Source: Desulfatitalea tepidiphila (GTDB lineage Bacteria; Desulfobacterota; Desulfobacteria; Desulfobacterales; Desulfosarcinaceae). From it: a DNA stretch of 64,000 nt. Positions 44,554-54,521 of this stretch are shown here, one piece after another (position 1 is the first letter of the stretch; each line of letters opens with the position of its first letter). The notes beneath the pieces were generated by a model. That model did no database searches, was not told the origin of the DNA, and worked only from the letters and a program-made list of their open reading frames with translations. A program made the position numbers and the translations under genes. The stretch covers positions 248,001 to 312,000 of the forward strand of contig NZ_BCAG01000006.1 of assembly GCF_001293685.1 (NCBI RefSeq), in the 5' to 3' direction.

Positions 44554-45603
44554 ATGACGGGTAAAGTCAAGATTGCGATCGCAGCGGCTGTTCTCATTGC
44601 CGTCGGCACGATTGCCGGTCGATGGTTGTCGGTGGAAAAAGCGGAGGACGCCACCTATCCCATCAAGCTCTATGGGAATATCGATATCCGCACCGCCGAT
44701 TTAGGATTCAGCGAACAGGAACGGATCGTCCAGATCTGGGTAGAAGAGGGGCAGCGGGTCCGGTCCGGCCAGCCGCTGGCCCTTCAGGACACACGCCGCG
44801 TCGAGGCCCAGATCGAACAGGTCCGCGCCCAGATTTCCGCCCAACAGGAAGTCGTCAAACGGTTGGAGACCGGCAACCGTCCCGAAGAGATCGCCCAGGC
44901 ACGGGCCGAGGTAGTGGCTGCCAGGGCGGTCCTCAAGAACGCCCAGCTGAGCTTCGAGCGATTGAAAACCACCTCCCAGGCCGGTGTAACCAGCGTCCAG
45001 ACCCGAGACGATGCGCGGGCGCAACTCGATGTGGCCCAGGCCCAACTCCAGGTGAAGGACAAGGCACTGGCCCTGGCCTTGGAAGGCCCACGAAAGGAAG
45101 ACATCGAGGCCGCCCGCCATACCCTGGCGTCCCTGGAGGCTTCCAGGTCGCTGCTTGAGGTGCGCCTGGCGGACATGACGCTCTGTGCACCGGCAGACGG
45201 GGTGGTGCAGAACCGCATCCTCGAGCCCGGAGAGATGACCTATCCCAATCGCCCGGTGATCGCATTGGCCTTGACCGACCCGAAATGGGTGCGGGTCTAT
45301 GTGCCCGAACCTAAACTGGGCCAGGTCAAACTCGGCCTCAATGCCCATATTCACACCGATTCCTATCCGGATCGGCCTTTCCACGGCTGGGTCGGCTTCG
45401 TCTCCCCGGTCGCTGAATTCACACCCAAAAGCGTCGAAACCGAAGAGTTGCGACCCCACCTGGTCTATGAAACGCGTATCTTTGTGAAAGATCCGGACGA
45501 TCAATTGCGCCTGGGCATGCCGGTCAGCGTATCCATCGACTCCACGATGTCGCCCGATGCGCCGCCCCCTGCAGCGACACCCGCCTCGGCAGCCCAAGGA
45601 TAG
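44554..45603 (+). CDS. HlyD-family membrane fusion (adaptor) protein of an ABC efflux pump
   Basis: 349 residues, YbhG-like. An N-terminal membrane anchor (about 6-24) is followed by a lipoyl half (DLGFSEQERIVQIWVEEGQRV), a long coiled-coil hairpin (about 95-195, rich in Q, A, E and R) and the second lipoyl half and beta-barrel (MTLCAPADGVVQNRILEPGEM ... YVPEPKLGQVKLG). Links the inner-membrane ABC unit to an outer-membrane channel. The start at 44554 has GGAG ten bases upstream; upstream ORF extension lies within the MITE. No outer-membrane channel gene is in the cluster. Confidence 0.88.
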   Translation: MTGKVKIAIAAAVLIAVGTIAGRWLSVEKAEDATYPIKLYGNIDIRTADLGFSEQERIVQIWVEEGQRVRSGQPLALQDTRRVEAQIEQVRAQISAQQEVVKRLETGNRPEEIAQARAEVVAARAVLKNAQLSFERLKTTSQAGVTSVQTRDDARAQLDVAQAQLQVKDKALALALEGPRKEDIEAARHTLASLEASRSLLEVRLADMTLCAPADGVVQNRILEPGEMTYPNRPVIALALTDPKWVRVYVPEPKLGQVKLGLNAHIHTDSYPDRPFHGWVGFVSPVAEFTPKSVETEELRPHLVYETRIFVKDPDDQLRLGMPVSVSIDSTMSPDAPPPAATPASAAQG

Positions 45604-45610
45604 ACCGGCC

Positions 45611-47425
45611 ATGGCCGCGACTGAGAACCCGGCACCCGCTTCGGACGCGACGGTCGTAATGGCGGTTCGTGAACTGCAAAAGACGTTCGAGACGAAAAAG
45701 GGACCGCCCGTAGAGGCGTTGCGTTCCGTATCGTTCGAAGCCGATGCGGGCCGTGTCACGGGGTTGATCGGCGCCGACGGCGCCGGCAAAACGACCCTGA
45801 TCCGCACCGCCGCCGGATTGCTCGTGCCGACACACGGTTCGGTGACCGTCCTGGGGCTCGACAGCGTGACCGATGCCATCCATATTCAGCAGCAGGTCGG
45901 CTACATGCCTCAAAAATTCGGACTCTACCAGGATTTGACGGTCCAGGAGAACATGGATCTGTATGCCGATCTGCAGGCCGTGCCGACGGGCGAGCGACCG
46001 TCGCGTTATGCACAATTGCTGGAAATGACAGGATTGCAGCCCTATACCCGGCGACTGGCCGGTGCGCTCTCGGGCGGCATGAAACAGAAACTCGGACTGG
46101 CCTGCTGCCTGGTCAAATCACCGCGACTGCTTCTGTTGGATGAACCCACCGTCGGGGTCGATCCGGTCTCGCGCCGGGAACTGTGGAAAATCGTCTACCG
46201 CCTGGTGAGCGAAGCGGGCATCGGGGTGGTGGTGTCCACCGCCTACCTGGACGAGGCCGAACGTTGTGATCGGGTGATCCTGCTGCATCAGGGGCGCAAG
46301 CTGGCCGAAGGACGCCCCATCGATTTCAAGCGCCGGATGGACGGCGTCACCCTGATCGACCCGCCGATGGGTGTCAAACCCCGGGATATTCAAACCCATC
46401 TGGCCGGGTGCGACCACGTCATAGACGTCACCATACACTCCGGACGCGTCCGCGTGGTTGCGGACACACCCGGCATCGATACCGTGATCGGACTGCTGCC
46501 CGACGCCTGGCAGGCCGGCGTCACGCCCGCAGAACCCAATTTCGAAGACGCCTTCATGCGCCTGATCCCCCACAAAGGCGAACATCTGCAGGTCGCCGGC
46601 AAGGTGCCGGCCGCTGGGACACCCAAAGGCGCCGCCGAGGTGGTGGTCCAAGTCAAGGCATTACAAAAAAACTTCGGCGACTTCCAAGCGGTCAAAAATT
46701 TGAGTTTCGAAGTCCGGCGAGGCGAGATTTTCGGCCTGTTGGGTCCCAATGGCGCCGGTAAAAGCACCACCTTCAGGATGCTTTGCGGATTGCTTGGAGC
46801 CAGCGGTGGCGAACTGAGCGTGGCGGGCAATGACCTGCGGCGCTCGCCTTCGCGCGCCCGGGCCCGGCTGGGATACATGGCGCAGCAGTTTTCACTCTAC
46901 GGCCAGCTGAGCGTCCTGGAAAACCTGCGCTTTTTCGGGCGGGCCTACGGCCTGGGCGGCCGTAGGCTGGAAGAACGCATCGAATGGGCCTTCGTTCAAT
47001 TTGAACTGGCGGCCTGGCGCAATCAATCCGCCGGACAGCTGCCCGGTGGGTTCAAACAGCGCCTGGCCATGGCAACGGCCCTGCTGCACGACCCGGACAT
47101 CCTCTTCCTGGACGAACCGACCTCGGGGGTCGATCCGCTGGCGAGGCGAGAGTTCTGGCTCCGAATCAACGGTTTTGCTCAGCAAGGGGTCACGGTCGTG
47201 GTGACCACGCATTTCATGGAAGAGTCCGAATATTGTGATCGTATCCTGATCATCAGCCAGGGGGAACGCCTGGCCATGGGGACGCCCGCGCAAATCCGAT
47301 CCCTGGTCCGATCCCAGGAGCGGCCCGATCCGACGATCGAGGATGCCTTTATCGCCCTGGCCGAGGGACGCCCGCCCGGTGCCGGCGGGCCGGCGCCGGA
47401 CGCGGTCCGGGAGGCAGCCCCATGA
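45611..47425 (+). CDS. ABC transporter ATP-binding protein with two fused ATPase domains
   Basis: 604 residues, YbhF-like. Domain 1: Walker A GADGAGKTT near 58, signature LSGGMKQKLGLA near 156, Walker B LLLLDEPTVGVDP near 178. Domain 2: Walker A GPNGAGKST near 382, signature LPGGFKQRLAMA near 477, Walker B ILFLDEPTSGVDP near 499. The tandem fusion drives export by the two ABC-2 permeases that follow. It starts seven bases after the hlyD stop and ends in an ATGA overlap with the first permease. Confidence 0.9.
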   Translation: MAATENPAPASDATVVMAVRELQKTFETKKGPPVEALRSVSFEADAGRVTGLIGADGAGKTTLIRTAAGLLVPTHGSVTVLGLDSVTDAIHIQQQVGYMPQKFGLYQDLTVQENMDLYADLQAVPTGERPSRYAQLLEMTGLQPYTRRLAGALSGGMKQKLGLACCLVKSPRLLLLDEPTVGVDPVSRRELWKIVYRLVSEAGIGVVVSTAYLDEAERCDRVILLHQGRKLAEGRPIDFKRRMDGVTLIDPPMGVKPRDIQTHLAGCDHVIDVTIHSGRVRVVADTPGIDTVIGLLPDAWQAGVTPAEPNFEDAFMRLIPHKGEHLQVAGKVPAAGTPKGAAEVVVQVKALQKNFGDFQAVKNLSFEVRRGEIFGLLGPNGAGKSTTFRMLCGLLGASGGELSVAGNDLRRSPSRARARLGYMAQQFSLYGQLSVLENLRFFGRAYGLGGRRLEERIEWAFVQFELAAWRNQSAGQLPGGFKQRLAMATALLHDPDILFLDEPTSGVDPLARREFWLRINGFAQQGVTVVVTTHFMEESEYCDRILIISQGERLAMGTPAQIRSLVRSQERPDPTIEDAFIALAEGRPPGAGGPAPDAVREAAP

Positions 47426-48552
47426 GCGGCAGCCACCGATTTCTCATGCGTATGCGCGGCCTGTTGCGCAAGGAGGCCCTCCAAATCCGGCGGGACCCGA
47501 GCAGCATCGCCCTGGCCATGGTGCTGCCCATCGTCCTGCTGTTTCTCTTCGGATACGGCGTCTCATTGGATGCCGAAAATGTCCCCATCGCCGTGGTGGC
47601 CGATGACCGCGGCGAAGCGGCCCGGGAGCTGGCGGCCCGATTCGAAGGGTCCCGCTATTTTCAAGTCACCCATCTCAACACCATGGGCGAAGCGATCCGA
47701 TGGCTCGAACATGGAGAGGTGGACGGCATCGTCCAGGTGCAGTCCGATTTTACATCCCGCCTGCGCGGCCGCGGTCTGGCCCGTATCCAGCTGATTGTCG
47801 ACGGCATCGATGCCAACCGGGCGCGCCTGATCCAAGGCTACACCCGCGGCGTGCTGCAAAAATGGATCGAAGTCAACACGGTTCAAGGAGAAGCAGTGGC
47901 CGCCCCTGCGGTCAGCGTCACCCAGCGGATCTGGTTCAACGCCTCGGCACAGAGCCGCAATTTCCTGATTCCCGGTTTGGTGACCCTGATCATGACCCTC
48001 ACCGGCATCCTGCTCACGGCCCTGGTGGTGGCGCGGGAATGGGAACGCGGCACCATGGAAGCGTTGATGGTCACCCCCTTGCGCAGAATCGATTTTCTCA
48101 TGGGAAAAATAGTGCCCTATTTTGTCCTGGGCATGCTGGGCATGGGACTGACGGTGACGGCCGCCGTCACGCTCTTTAAAGTGCCCCTCAACGGCTCCCT
48201 GGCGGTATTGATCTTGATGAGCGCTCTGTTCATGCTCGCCTCCCTGGGACTGGGATTGCTGATATCGTCGGCCATTCGGGTCCAATTCGTGGCGGCCCAG
48301 CTCTCCATCGTCACGGGATTTCTGCCGGCCCTCTTTTTATCCGGGCTGTTGTTCGACCTGGAAAGCACGCCCCTGCCCATCCAGATGGTCAGCCGCGTGG
48401 TGCCGGCACGCTACTTCGTCGATATCAGCCACACGCTTTTCATGGCGGGCGACATATGGCCCGTGCTGCTGCCCGATGCCCTGGCCCTGGCGGCGATGGC
48501 GGCTCTCTTTTTCGCGCTTGCATTCCGAAAAACCACCAAACGCCTGGAATGA
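47422..48552 (+). CDS. ABC-2 type efflux permease, first subunit
   Basis: 376 residues, YbhS/YhhJ-like. One membrane span near residues 33-50, a large periplasmic domain (about 55-180), then five spans (about 187-370). Seen: the N-terminal RGLLRKEALQIRRDPSSIALAMVLPIVLLFLFGYGVS and the REWERGTMEALMVTP motif typical of ABC-2 drug exporters. It overlaps the next permease by ATGA. Confidence 0.9.
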   Translation: MSGSHRFLMRMRGLLRKEALQIRRDPSSIALAMVLPIVLLFLFGYGVSLDAENVPIAVVADDRGEAARELAARFEGSRYFQVTHLNTMGEAIRWLEHGEVDGIVQVQSDFTSRLRGRGLARIQLIVDGIDANRARLIQGYTRGVLQKWIEVNTVQGEAVAAPAVSVTQRIWFNASAQSRNFLIPGLVTLIMTLTGILLTALVVAREWERGTMEALMVTPLRRIDFLMGKIVPYFVLGMLGMGLTVTAAVTLFKVPLNGSLAVLILMSALFMLASLGLGLLISSAIRVQFVAAQLSIVTGFLPALFLSGLLFDLESTPLPIQMVSRVVPARYFVDISHTLFMAGDIWPVLLPDALALAAMAALFFALAFRKTTKRLE

Positions 48553-49676
48553 TCATGGACAGCCTGTATCGCATCATCGCGCTGATCATCAAAGAGTTCA
48601 CCATGGTCCTCAAGGATTCAAAGAGCCGGTTTGTGGTCATCGGCCCACCGCTGATCCAGTTTTTTGTCTTCGGATATGCAGCCACCTTCGACGTCAAAAA
48701 CGTACGCTACGCGGTGCTGGACGAATGCCGGACCACCGAATCCCGCCAGCTCCTGGCCGGGTTCGAAGGCTCGTCCCATTTTCAGCTCACCCGCACCCTT
48801 TCCACCACCCAAGACATCGCACCTACCATTGACCGGGAAGCGGCCCGACTCGTGCTGCATATACCCCCTCAATTCAGCCGTGACCTTCACCGGGGGGCAT
48901 CGGCCGAACTGCGTGTGATCGTGGATGGCCGCAACTCCAATGTGGCCCTTATCGCGATGGGATATGTCGGCACCATCGTGGAGGAGTTCAACCGGCAGAT
49001 TATGCAAACGTCGATTCCAGACCGGGCCGGCGGCGCCATCGTGCGGGTCGAACGGGCCTGGTACAACGAGAATCTGCAGAGCCGCTGGTTCATCGTGTCG
49101 GCCCTGGGCGGCATCATCAGCATGGTGGTGGTCATGATCCTGACCAGCCTGTCTGTGGCGCGCGAGCGGGAGTTCGGCACCTTCGACCAACTTCTGGTAG
49201 CACCCTTCAAACCCGGCGAGATCCTGATCGGCAAATCGATACCGGGCATCGTCTTTGGTCTTGCCGATGCGCTGATCTTTGCGGCCGGTGCGGTCTACTG
49301 GTTCGGCGTGCCCTTTCGCGGTACCATTCAGGCGCTGGTCCTGGCCCTGCTGTGCTTCATCGTGGCCATGGTGGGCATCGGTCTGCTGGTCTCGTCGCTC
49401 TCCATGACCATGCAACAAGCCCTGCTCGGCGCATTTATCTTTATCATGCCGGCGGTGATCCTTTCGGGCTTCGCCACTCCCATCGCCAACATGCCCCAAT
49501 GGCTGCAGACCGGCACACTGCTCAATCCGGTCCGTTATATCATCATCGCGCTGCGCACGATCTTTCTCAAAGGCGCCGACACGGCCGCCATCTGGCCCGA
49601 TATCTGGCCGCTGATCCTCATGGCCGCCATCACCCTGCCCCTGGCCGGCTGGCTGTTCCGCCACCGCACCAAATGA
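48549..49676 (+). CDS. ABC-2 type efflux permease, second subunit
   Basis: 375 residues, YbhR-like. Same layout as the previous gene: first span near 32-48 (FVVIGPPLIQFFVFGYAATFD), periplasmic domain, then five spans with the AREREFGTFDQLLVAPFKPGEI motif near 203. The two permeases form a heterodimer channel. The start at 48549 overlaps the previous stop (ATGA); ATG 48555 is also possible. The operon ends 34 bp before the right MITE. Confidence 0.9.
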   Translation: MIMDSLYRIIALIIKEFTMVLKDSKSRFVVIGPPLIQFFVFGYAATFDVKNVRYAVLDECRTTESRQLLAGFEGSSHFQLTRTLSTTQDIAPTIDREAARLVLHIPPQFSRDLHRGASAELRVIVDGRNSNVALIAMGYVGTIVEEFNRQIMQTSIPDRAGGAIVRVERAWYNENLQSRWFIVSALGGIISMVVVMILTSLSVAREREFGTFDQLLVAPFKPGEILIGKSIPGIVFGLADALIFAAGAVYWFGVPFRGTIQALVLALLCFIVAMVGIGLLVSSLSMTMQQALLGAFIFIMPAVILSGFATPIANMPQWLQTGTLLNPVRYIIIALRTIFLKGADTAAIWPDIWPLILMAAITLPLAGWLFRHRTK

Positions 49677-49710
49677 GACACCGACCATGGGCGGACTCAC
49701 CCGATCCGCA

Positions 49711-50016
49711 CAGCAATTCTAACAGAATGTGATTCACCTTGAAGGGCATGCATGACAAAAGATGTTTGACAAAAAATTCGCATCGCAACGGTGATGGCAG
49801 GCGTGGGTGGGGCAGGTGGCCAGGGCCACGTCAGCCAGCGGTCGATAGTGCCGGTTGAATGCAAACGGCGGGCAAGCGGCCCAGACTGTTTGAGCGCAGC
49901 GAGTTTCCGGGCCGCCCGCCGTGCATTTTACCGGCACTTGACCGCTTGGCGTGTGGCATCGGCCACCTGTTCCACACACGCCGGGTTCAATGAATCGCGT
50001 TCATTTAGGATTGCTG
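49711..50016. mobile_element. MITE-like non-autonomous element, right copy (306 bp), inverted
   Basis: Ends read CAGCAATTCTAACAGAATG and GTTCATTTAGGATTGCTG. Flanks CGATCCGCA (49702-49710) and CGATCCGTA (50017-50025) give a nine-base duplication with one mismatch. Read on the opposite strand it matches the left copy along its whole length, including the hairpin GCGGCCCAG...CTGGGCCGC. The kinase ORF at 50146 begins 130 bp later. Confidence 0.82.
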
Positions 50017-50145
50017 CGATCCGTATGATTCTTAAAGTTTTTCAGCCTCCTGGCGATAGACTCCTGTGGGCACATATTGACTTGTGCGCGAAAGCGGCTC
50101 GATCAGGAGCCGAAATTGGACTTCAGGATTGGTGCAGCAATAACG

Positions 50146-53100
50146 ATGACCGAACACCCACGACCCGAAAGCGCCAAAGAGATCAGTTGCCGTATTACCC
50201 GGACACTGATCCTGTATGTGCGCGGAAACAACCAGGGGCGGTTGGGCGGTCTTCTGGAGGACCTGCCTTTCGACGAGGCCTATCTCCTGGACACCAACAA
50301 CTGGATTTCCCACGCCTTTTTGCAGCGACTCTGCGCGCGCATGATCAGGATTTTAGGCGACGATGATGCCGTTTACAACATGACGGTGGCCGCGGCTCGA
50401 TTTCAATCCCTGGCCCCGCTGGATCATGTCGCCAGACTGGTGGGCAGCCCCAAACTGATCTATTTGTTGGCACCCAAGTACTATAAAAGTCTCAAAAACA
50501 CGGCCGACATCCATCTGCATGACATCGGACCCTCCTGGGCCATTCTGGAGGATCGCGCACATAGCGGCTACCCGAAAACGCGATTCGATTGTGATCTGAC
50601 CCGGGGGGCGTTGGCCGCCATACCGACATTCATCGGGTTGCCGCCGGCGCAAGTGGAAGAGATCCAATGCCAGGTGGCCGAGTCGCCACCTGCGGGGAGC
50701 GAACGGCAGGATCGTCCCACACAAGGAGGCAGCGGATGCCTGTACCATGTCCGATGGGAGCCGAATCGATCGTGGTGGCGGCGTCTATTCGGGAAGCGAA
50801 AATTTTACGACCAGGCGGTCGAGGACCTTCTGCGGGCCAACGGTCTGATTCAAGCCAAATATGACCAAGTCCGTCAACTGGCGGCGGACCTCGAAAACGC
50901 CAACCGGAAACTGGCCGCATCGGAGCAGCAATATCGCCTTCTAGCAGAAAACGCCACGGACGTCATCTGGGTGTTCAGCCTTTCGAACCGTCGATTGGAA
51001 TATATCAGCCCATCGGTGGAGCGCATTCGCGGGTTTCCGGCCGAAGAAGCTTTGGCCCAGACGCCGGAGGAATCTTTGTCGCCGGCCTCTTTGAAAACCT
51101 TGATGCGGTATTTGGAAGAGGAGTTGGCCCGAGATGGTCAGGCGGGTGTCGATCCCCAGCGTTCACGCCGTCTGGAGGTCGAACATTCCCTGTCCGGCGG
51201 CGGGTATGCCTGGGCCGAAATGATCGTATCGTTTCTCCGCAATGCCCAGGGCAAACCGGTTGCCATCATGGGCGTGACCCGCGATATATCCGAGCGCAGA
51301 CGGGCCGAAGCGGAACTCGCGCAAAGCGAAAGGAAATACCGCGACATCTTCGAACACGGCATGGACCTGCTCTGCCTCCACGACATGAACGGCACGCTAA
51401 TTGAAACAAACATTCCGTTCAAGGAAGAGTACGGTTGGCGAAAAGCGGATCTGGAGGGCTTGAACATTCGTGAATTTATCCCGGACCGCTATAGGCGCCA
51501 ATTCGACGACTACATGGCCCATATCCTTCGTTTCGGGTCGGCTCAAGGGTTGTTGAGGGGCGTTACCAAATCCAGTCGCGAGGTCATCTTCGAATACAAA
51601 AACCGTCTGATTCTGGACGAAGAGGGAAAACCCCATTACGTATTGGGGGCGGCCAGGGATGTCACCGAACGGGTGGAGGCCGAAAAAGCCCTTAAAATCA
51701 GTGAAGAAAAGTACAGGGAGATCGTTCAATACGCGCCGGCGGGAATTTATGAATTCGACCTGGAGAAGATGAAATTCATCAGTGTCAACGACGTCATGTG
51801 CGAATATTCCGGATACACCAAAGAAGAGTTTCTGGCCCTGCATCCCTATGATCTGTTAAACGAAGAGAGCCGGAAGACAATGGATGGGCTGGTCGCGGAG
51901 GTTTTCCAGGGCCGCAAAGACCCGCCGGCCACCGAGTATCAGGTCAAGGTAAAAGACGGGCGGGAGTTCTGGGTGCTGTCCAATACCAAATTCTTTTTCG
52001 AAGAGGGCGTGCCCAAGCGTGCCATGGCCGTGGTCCACGACCTGACCCAGATCAGACGGGCCGAAGCGGAAAAGCGGGAACTCGAAATCAAGCTCCACAA
52101 CGCCCAGAAACTGGAATCCCTGGGGAGACTGGCCGGTGGTGTGGCCCATGACCTGAACAACATTCTCAGCGGCATCGTCACCTACCCGGAGCTGCTTCTG
52201 CTCGACCTGCCGCAAGAAAGCCCCCTGCGGGTTCCGCTGCAGACCATCAAACGATCCGGCGAAAAGGCGGCCGGCATCGTTCAAGATCTTTTGACCCTGG
52301 CGCGCCGGGGCGTTGCCACCAAAAAGGCCATCGATCTCAACCGAATCGTCGAAGAGTTCATGACCTCTCCTGAATATCGGAACATCACCGCTTCCCAGAA
52401 CGACCTGCAGGTGGAAACCCGTATCGCCGATCAGACACTCCATGTGACCGGATCCGAGGTGCACATCTCCAAATCCCTCATGAATCTCGTGTCCAATGCC
52501 GTGGACGCCATGCCCAACGGCGGCCGGCTCACCATATCGACCGGAGATTGCTACATCGACAAGCCCATGCAAGGGTTCGAAGTCATACCGAAAGGTGAAT
52601 TCTGCACCCTCGAGGTGGCCGACACGGGCATCGGCATATCGGACACCGACCTGCAGCATATTTTCGAACCCTTCTACACGAAAAAGACCATGGGCCGCAG
52701 CGGCACGGGCCTGGGCATGTCGGTGGTGTGGGGCACCATCAAAGATCATGAAGGCTTTATCGACATTCGGACCCAGGAGGGCCGGGGCACCACCTTCGTC
52801 CTCTATTTCCCCGCCTCGCGCCTCAGATTGGAAGCGTCGGTGCCGGCCCATATCGACGACTATCTCGGCAAAGGAGAATCGATTCTCGTCATCGACGATG
52901 CCGCCGAACAACGCGAGCTGACCACCGAAATGCTCAAACGGCTCGGCTATCGGGCCGACAGCGCATCCAGCGGCGAGGAGGCCGTGCGCCTGATCCGGAA
53001 ACAAAACTATGACCTGCTGATCCTGGACATGATCATGCCCGACGGCATGAACGGCCAGGAAACCTATCGGCAAATCATAAACGTCTACCCATGCCAGAAA

Positions 53101-53238
53101 GCGGTGATCGCCAGCGGATATGCCGAAACGGATCAGGTGCACGAGACGCAGCGACTGGGTGCCGGCACCTATGTGAAAAAGCCGTATACCCTCGAACAGA
53201 TCGGACTGGCGGTTCGCTCGGAACTGGATAAAGCCTGA
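50146..53238 (+). CDS. Hybrid sensor histidine kinase with three PAS domains and a receiver
   Basis: 1030 residues, no membrane span seen. Order: an unrecognised N-terminal domain (1-205, ending in CLYHVRWEP), a coiled coil (225-260), three PAS domains (~262-385, ~395-510, ~520-640), a His kinase with GGVAHDLNNILSGIV (phospho-acceptor His ~670), ATPase motifs NAVDAMPNGGRL, DTGIGISDTDL and GTGLGMSVVWG, and a receiver domain with DDAAEQRE, LLILDMIMPDG (phospho-acceptor Asp ~965) and KKPY. It senses an unknown cytosolic signal and phosphorylates its own receiver, so a separate output partner is likely. The ATG at 50146 is preferred over a TTG at 50077. Confidence 0.85.
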   Translation: MTEHPRPESAKEISCRITRTLILYVRGNNQGRLGGLLEDLPFDEAYLLDTNNWISHAFLQRLCARMIRILGDDDAVYNMTVAAARFQSLAPLDHVARLVGSPKLIYLLAPKYYKSLKNTADIHLHDIGPSWAILEDRAHSGYPKTRFDCDLTRGALAAIPTFIGLPPAQVEEIQCQVAESPPAGSERQDRPTQGGSGCLYHVRWEPNRSWWRRLFGKRKFYDQAVEDLLRANGLIQAKYDQVRQLAADLENANRKLAASEQQYRLLAENATDVIWVFSLSNRRLEYISPSVERIRGFPAEEALAQTPEESLSPASLKTLMRYLEEELARDGQAGVDPQRSRRLEVEHSLSGGGYAWAEMIVSFLRNAQGKPVAIMGVTRDISERRRAEAELAQSERKYRDIFEHGMDLLCLHDMNGTLIETNIPFKEEYGWRKADLEGLNIREFIPDRYRRQFDDYMAHILRFGSAQGLLRGVTKSSREVIFEYKNRLILDEEGKPHYVLGAARDVTERVEAEKALKISEEKYREIVQYAPAGIYEFDLEKMKFISVNDVMCEYSGYTKEEFLALHPYDLLNEESRKTMDGLVAEVFQGRKDPPATEYQVKVKDGREFWVLSNTKFFFEEGVPKRAMAVVHDLTQIRRAEAEKRELEIKLHNAQKLESLGRLAGGVAHDLNNILSGIVTYPELLLLDLPQESPLRVPLQTIKRSGEKAAGIVQDLLTLARRGVATKKAIDLNRIVEEFMTSPEYRNITASQNDLQVETRIADQTLHVTGSEVHISKSLMNLVSNAVDAMPNGGRLTISTGDCYIDKPMQGFEVIPKGEFCTLEVADTGIGISDTDLQHIFEPFYTKKTMGRSGTGLGMSVVWGTIKDHEGFIDIRTQEGRGTTFVLYFPASRLRLEASVPAHIDDYLGKGESILVIDDAAEQRELTTEMLKRLGYRADSASSGEEAVRLIRKQNYDLLILDMIMPDGMNGQETYRQIINVYPCQKAVIASGYAETDQVHETQRLGAGTYVKKPYTLEQIGLAVRSELDKA

Positions 53239-53286
53239 CCCGACAGAGGCCCGTCCTCTTCCGATGATTGAATTTATCGTGCAACA

Positions 53287-53324
53287 CCGATATCGGGCCG
53301 ATTGGCCATCTGTGGGTGGACACG
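53287..53324. repeat. Dispersed palindromic repeat, single end in reverse orientation, copy 5
   Basis: ATATCGGGCCGATTGGCCAT followed by CTGTGGGTGGACACG is the reverse complement of the left end, including the GGCCAAT-x-GGCCCGATAT extension also found at 60030. Confidence 0.65.
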
Positions 53325-53329
53325 CATGG

Positions 53330-54250
53330 TTACGAAGCCAGTTTCAGCCACATGATATAGGTCAGTGCCGATCCCAGCGTACTCGCGGAAATCGCGGCGG
53401 TGGCCAGGTCCCCGTCTCCCTGCATCTCCCTGGCCATGACGAAAGAGATGGTGGCCGTTGGTGATGCCAGCAGAATCAAGGCCGGCAAAATATCGATTGT
53501 CTGCAGACCGAAACAGCGAAACAAAAGCCAGCCCGCTCCCGGCAACACAAGCAGCTTGAAGGCCACGGCGCCGGCGACCGTCAGGCCTTGGGCCGCCATG
53601 CGTTCGAGCGACAGCGACGCGCCGATCACCAGCAGGGCTGTGGGAAGCGCCAAACCGGTCAGAATCGTCAGACTGCGCGCCACGATGAGCGGCAGGGGAA
53701 TCGAAAAGACCGAAAAGAGCATGCCGAGCGATACCGACACGATGACCGGATTGCCCATGACCTTGACCACGATCAGACGATAGCTGGACCCGGCGACCGC
53801 TTGGGTGGCATGGGTCTGCAGGGCCACGGTCGATAGAATGTTCTGAAGGATCATGAGAAAACCGGCCACCACGCTGGCGTGCACGAGGCCTTCGTCTCCC
53901 AGGAAATAGAACGCCACCGCCAGACCGATATATCCCAGGTTGCCGTGCCCCGAACACTGGATAAAGGTGCCGGCCAGGGAGCGTTGCATACCCATCCCGC
54001 GGCTCGTCAGCCAGGCGGCCGCATAGATCAGGGCCGCGGCCGACAGCGTAAGGACAATCACCAGTGGATTGAAAAAATCGCCGAAGGTCGATTGGGCGAT
54101 GGATTGAAAAATCATCGCCGGGATCGCCACGTAAAAAACCAGCCGGTTGGCCGGCCCCAGAAATTCGTCGGGCAAAAAACCATGCCGATGAACGACCCAA
54201 CCCAACATGACAATGATGAAGATCGGAATAATGGTGGTGAGAATATGCAT
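53330..54250 (-). CDS. AEC (auxin efflux carrier) family transporter
   Basis: 306 residues with about ten membrane spans. Seen: ILTTIIPIFIIVMLGWVVHRHGF at the start, FYVAIPAMIFQSIA, a central ALPTALLVIGASLS, and LASPTATISFVMAREMQGD, the AEC pattern. These carriers move small carboxylates such as malate or malonate across the inner membrane; the substrate is unknown. The start at 54250 is clear by the motif at the N-terminus. Convergent with the sensor kinase gene. Confidence 0.85.
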   Translation of the reverse strand: MHILTTIIPIFIIVMLGWVVHRHGFLPDEFLGPANRLVFYVAIPAMIFQSIAQSTFGDFFNPLVIVLTLSAAALIYAAAWLTSRGMGMQRSLAGTFIQCSGHGNLGYIGLAVAFYFLGDEGLVHASVVAGFLMILQNILSTVALQTHATQAVAGSSYRLIVVKVMGNPVIVSVSLGMLFSVFSIPLPLIVARSLTILTGLALPTALLVIGASLSLERMAAQGLTVAGAVAFKLLVLPGAGWLLFRCFGLQTIDILPALILLASPTATISFVMAREMQGDGDLATAAISASTLGSALTYIMWLKLAS

Positions 54251-54521
54251 GCGCAGCTATCCGGCAAAAGGCTTGTATAAAACCGCTCGTCGCGAAACGC
54301 GGATGATGGCACAAAGCGATGGGGCTGGCAACCGTTTCGAACGCCGATCAGCCCTTTCCAGCAGGAGCCGACGCGTTGAAAAATTCATTTGACAGCTCCC
54401 CCTAGCCCCTCTACAAAGCATTTCAACAAGCGGGTTTTGGTTTCAAGTCGCGTCATCATGCTTCAAGTCGCGGGCCTCGGACGCATATCGAAGATTTATC
54501 CGTTCACCAAGGGAAAACAGG

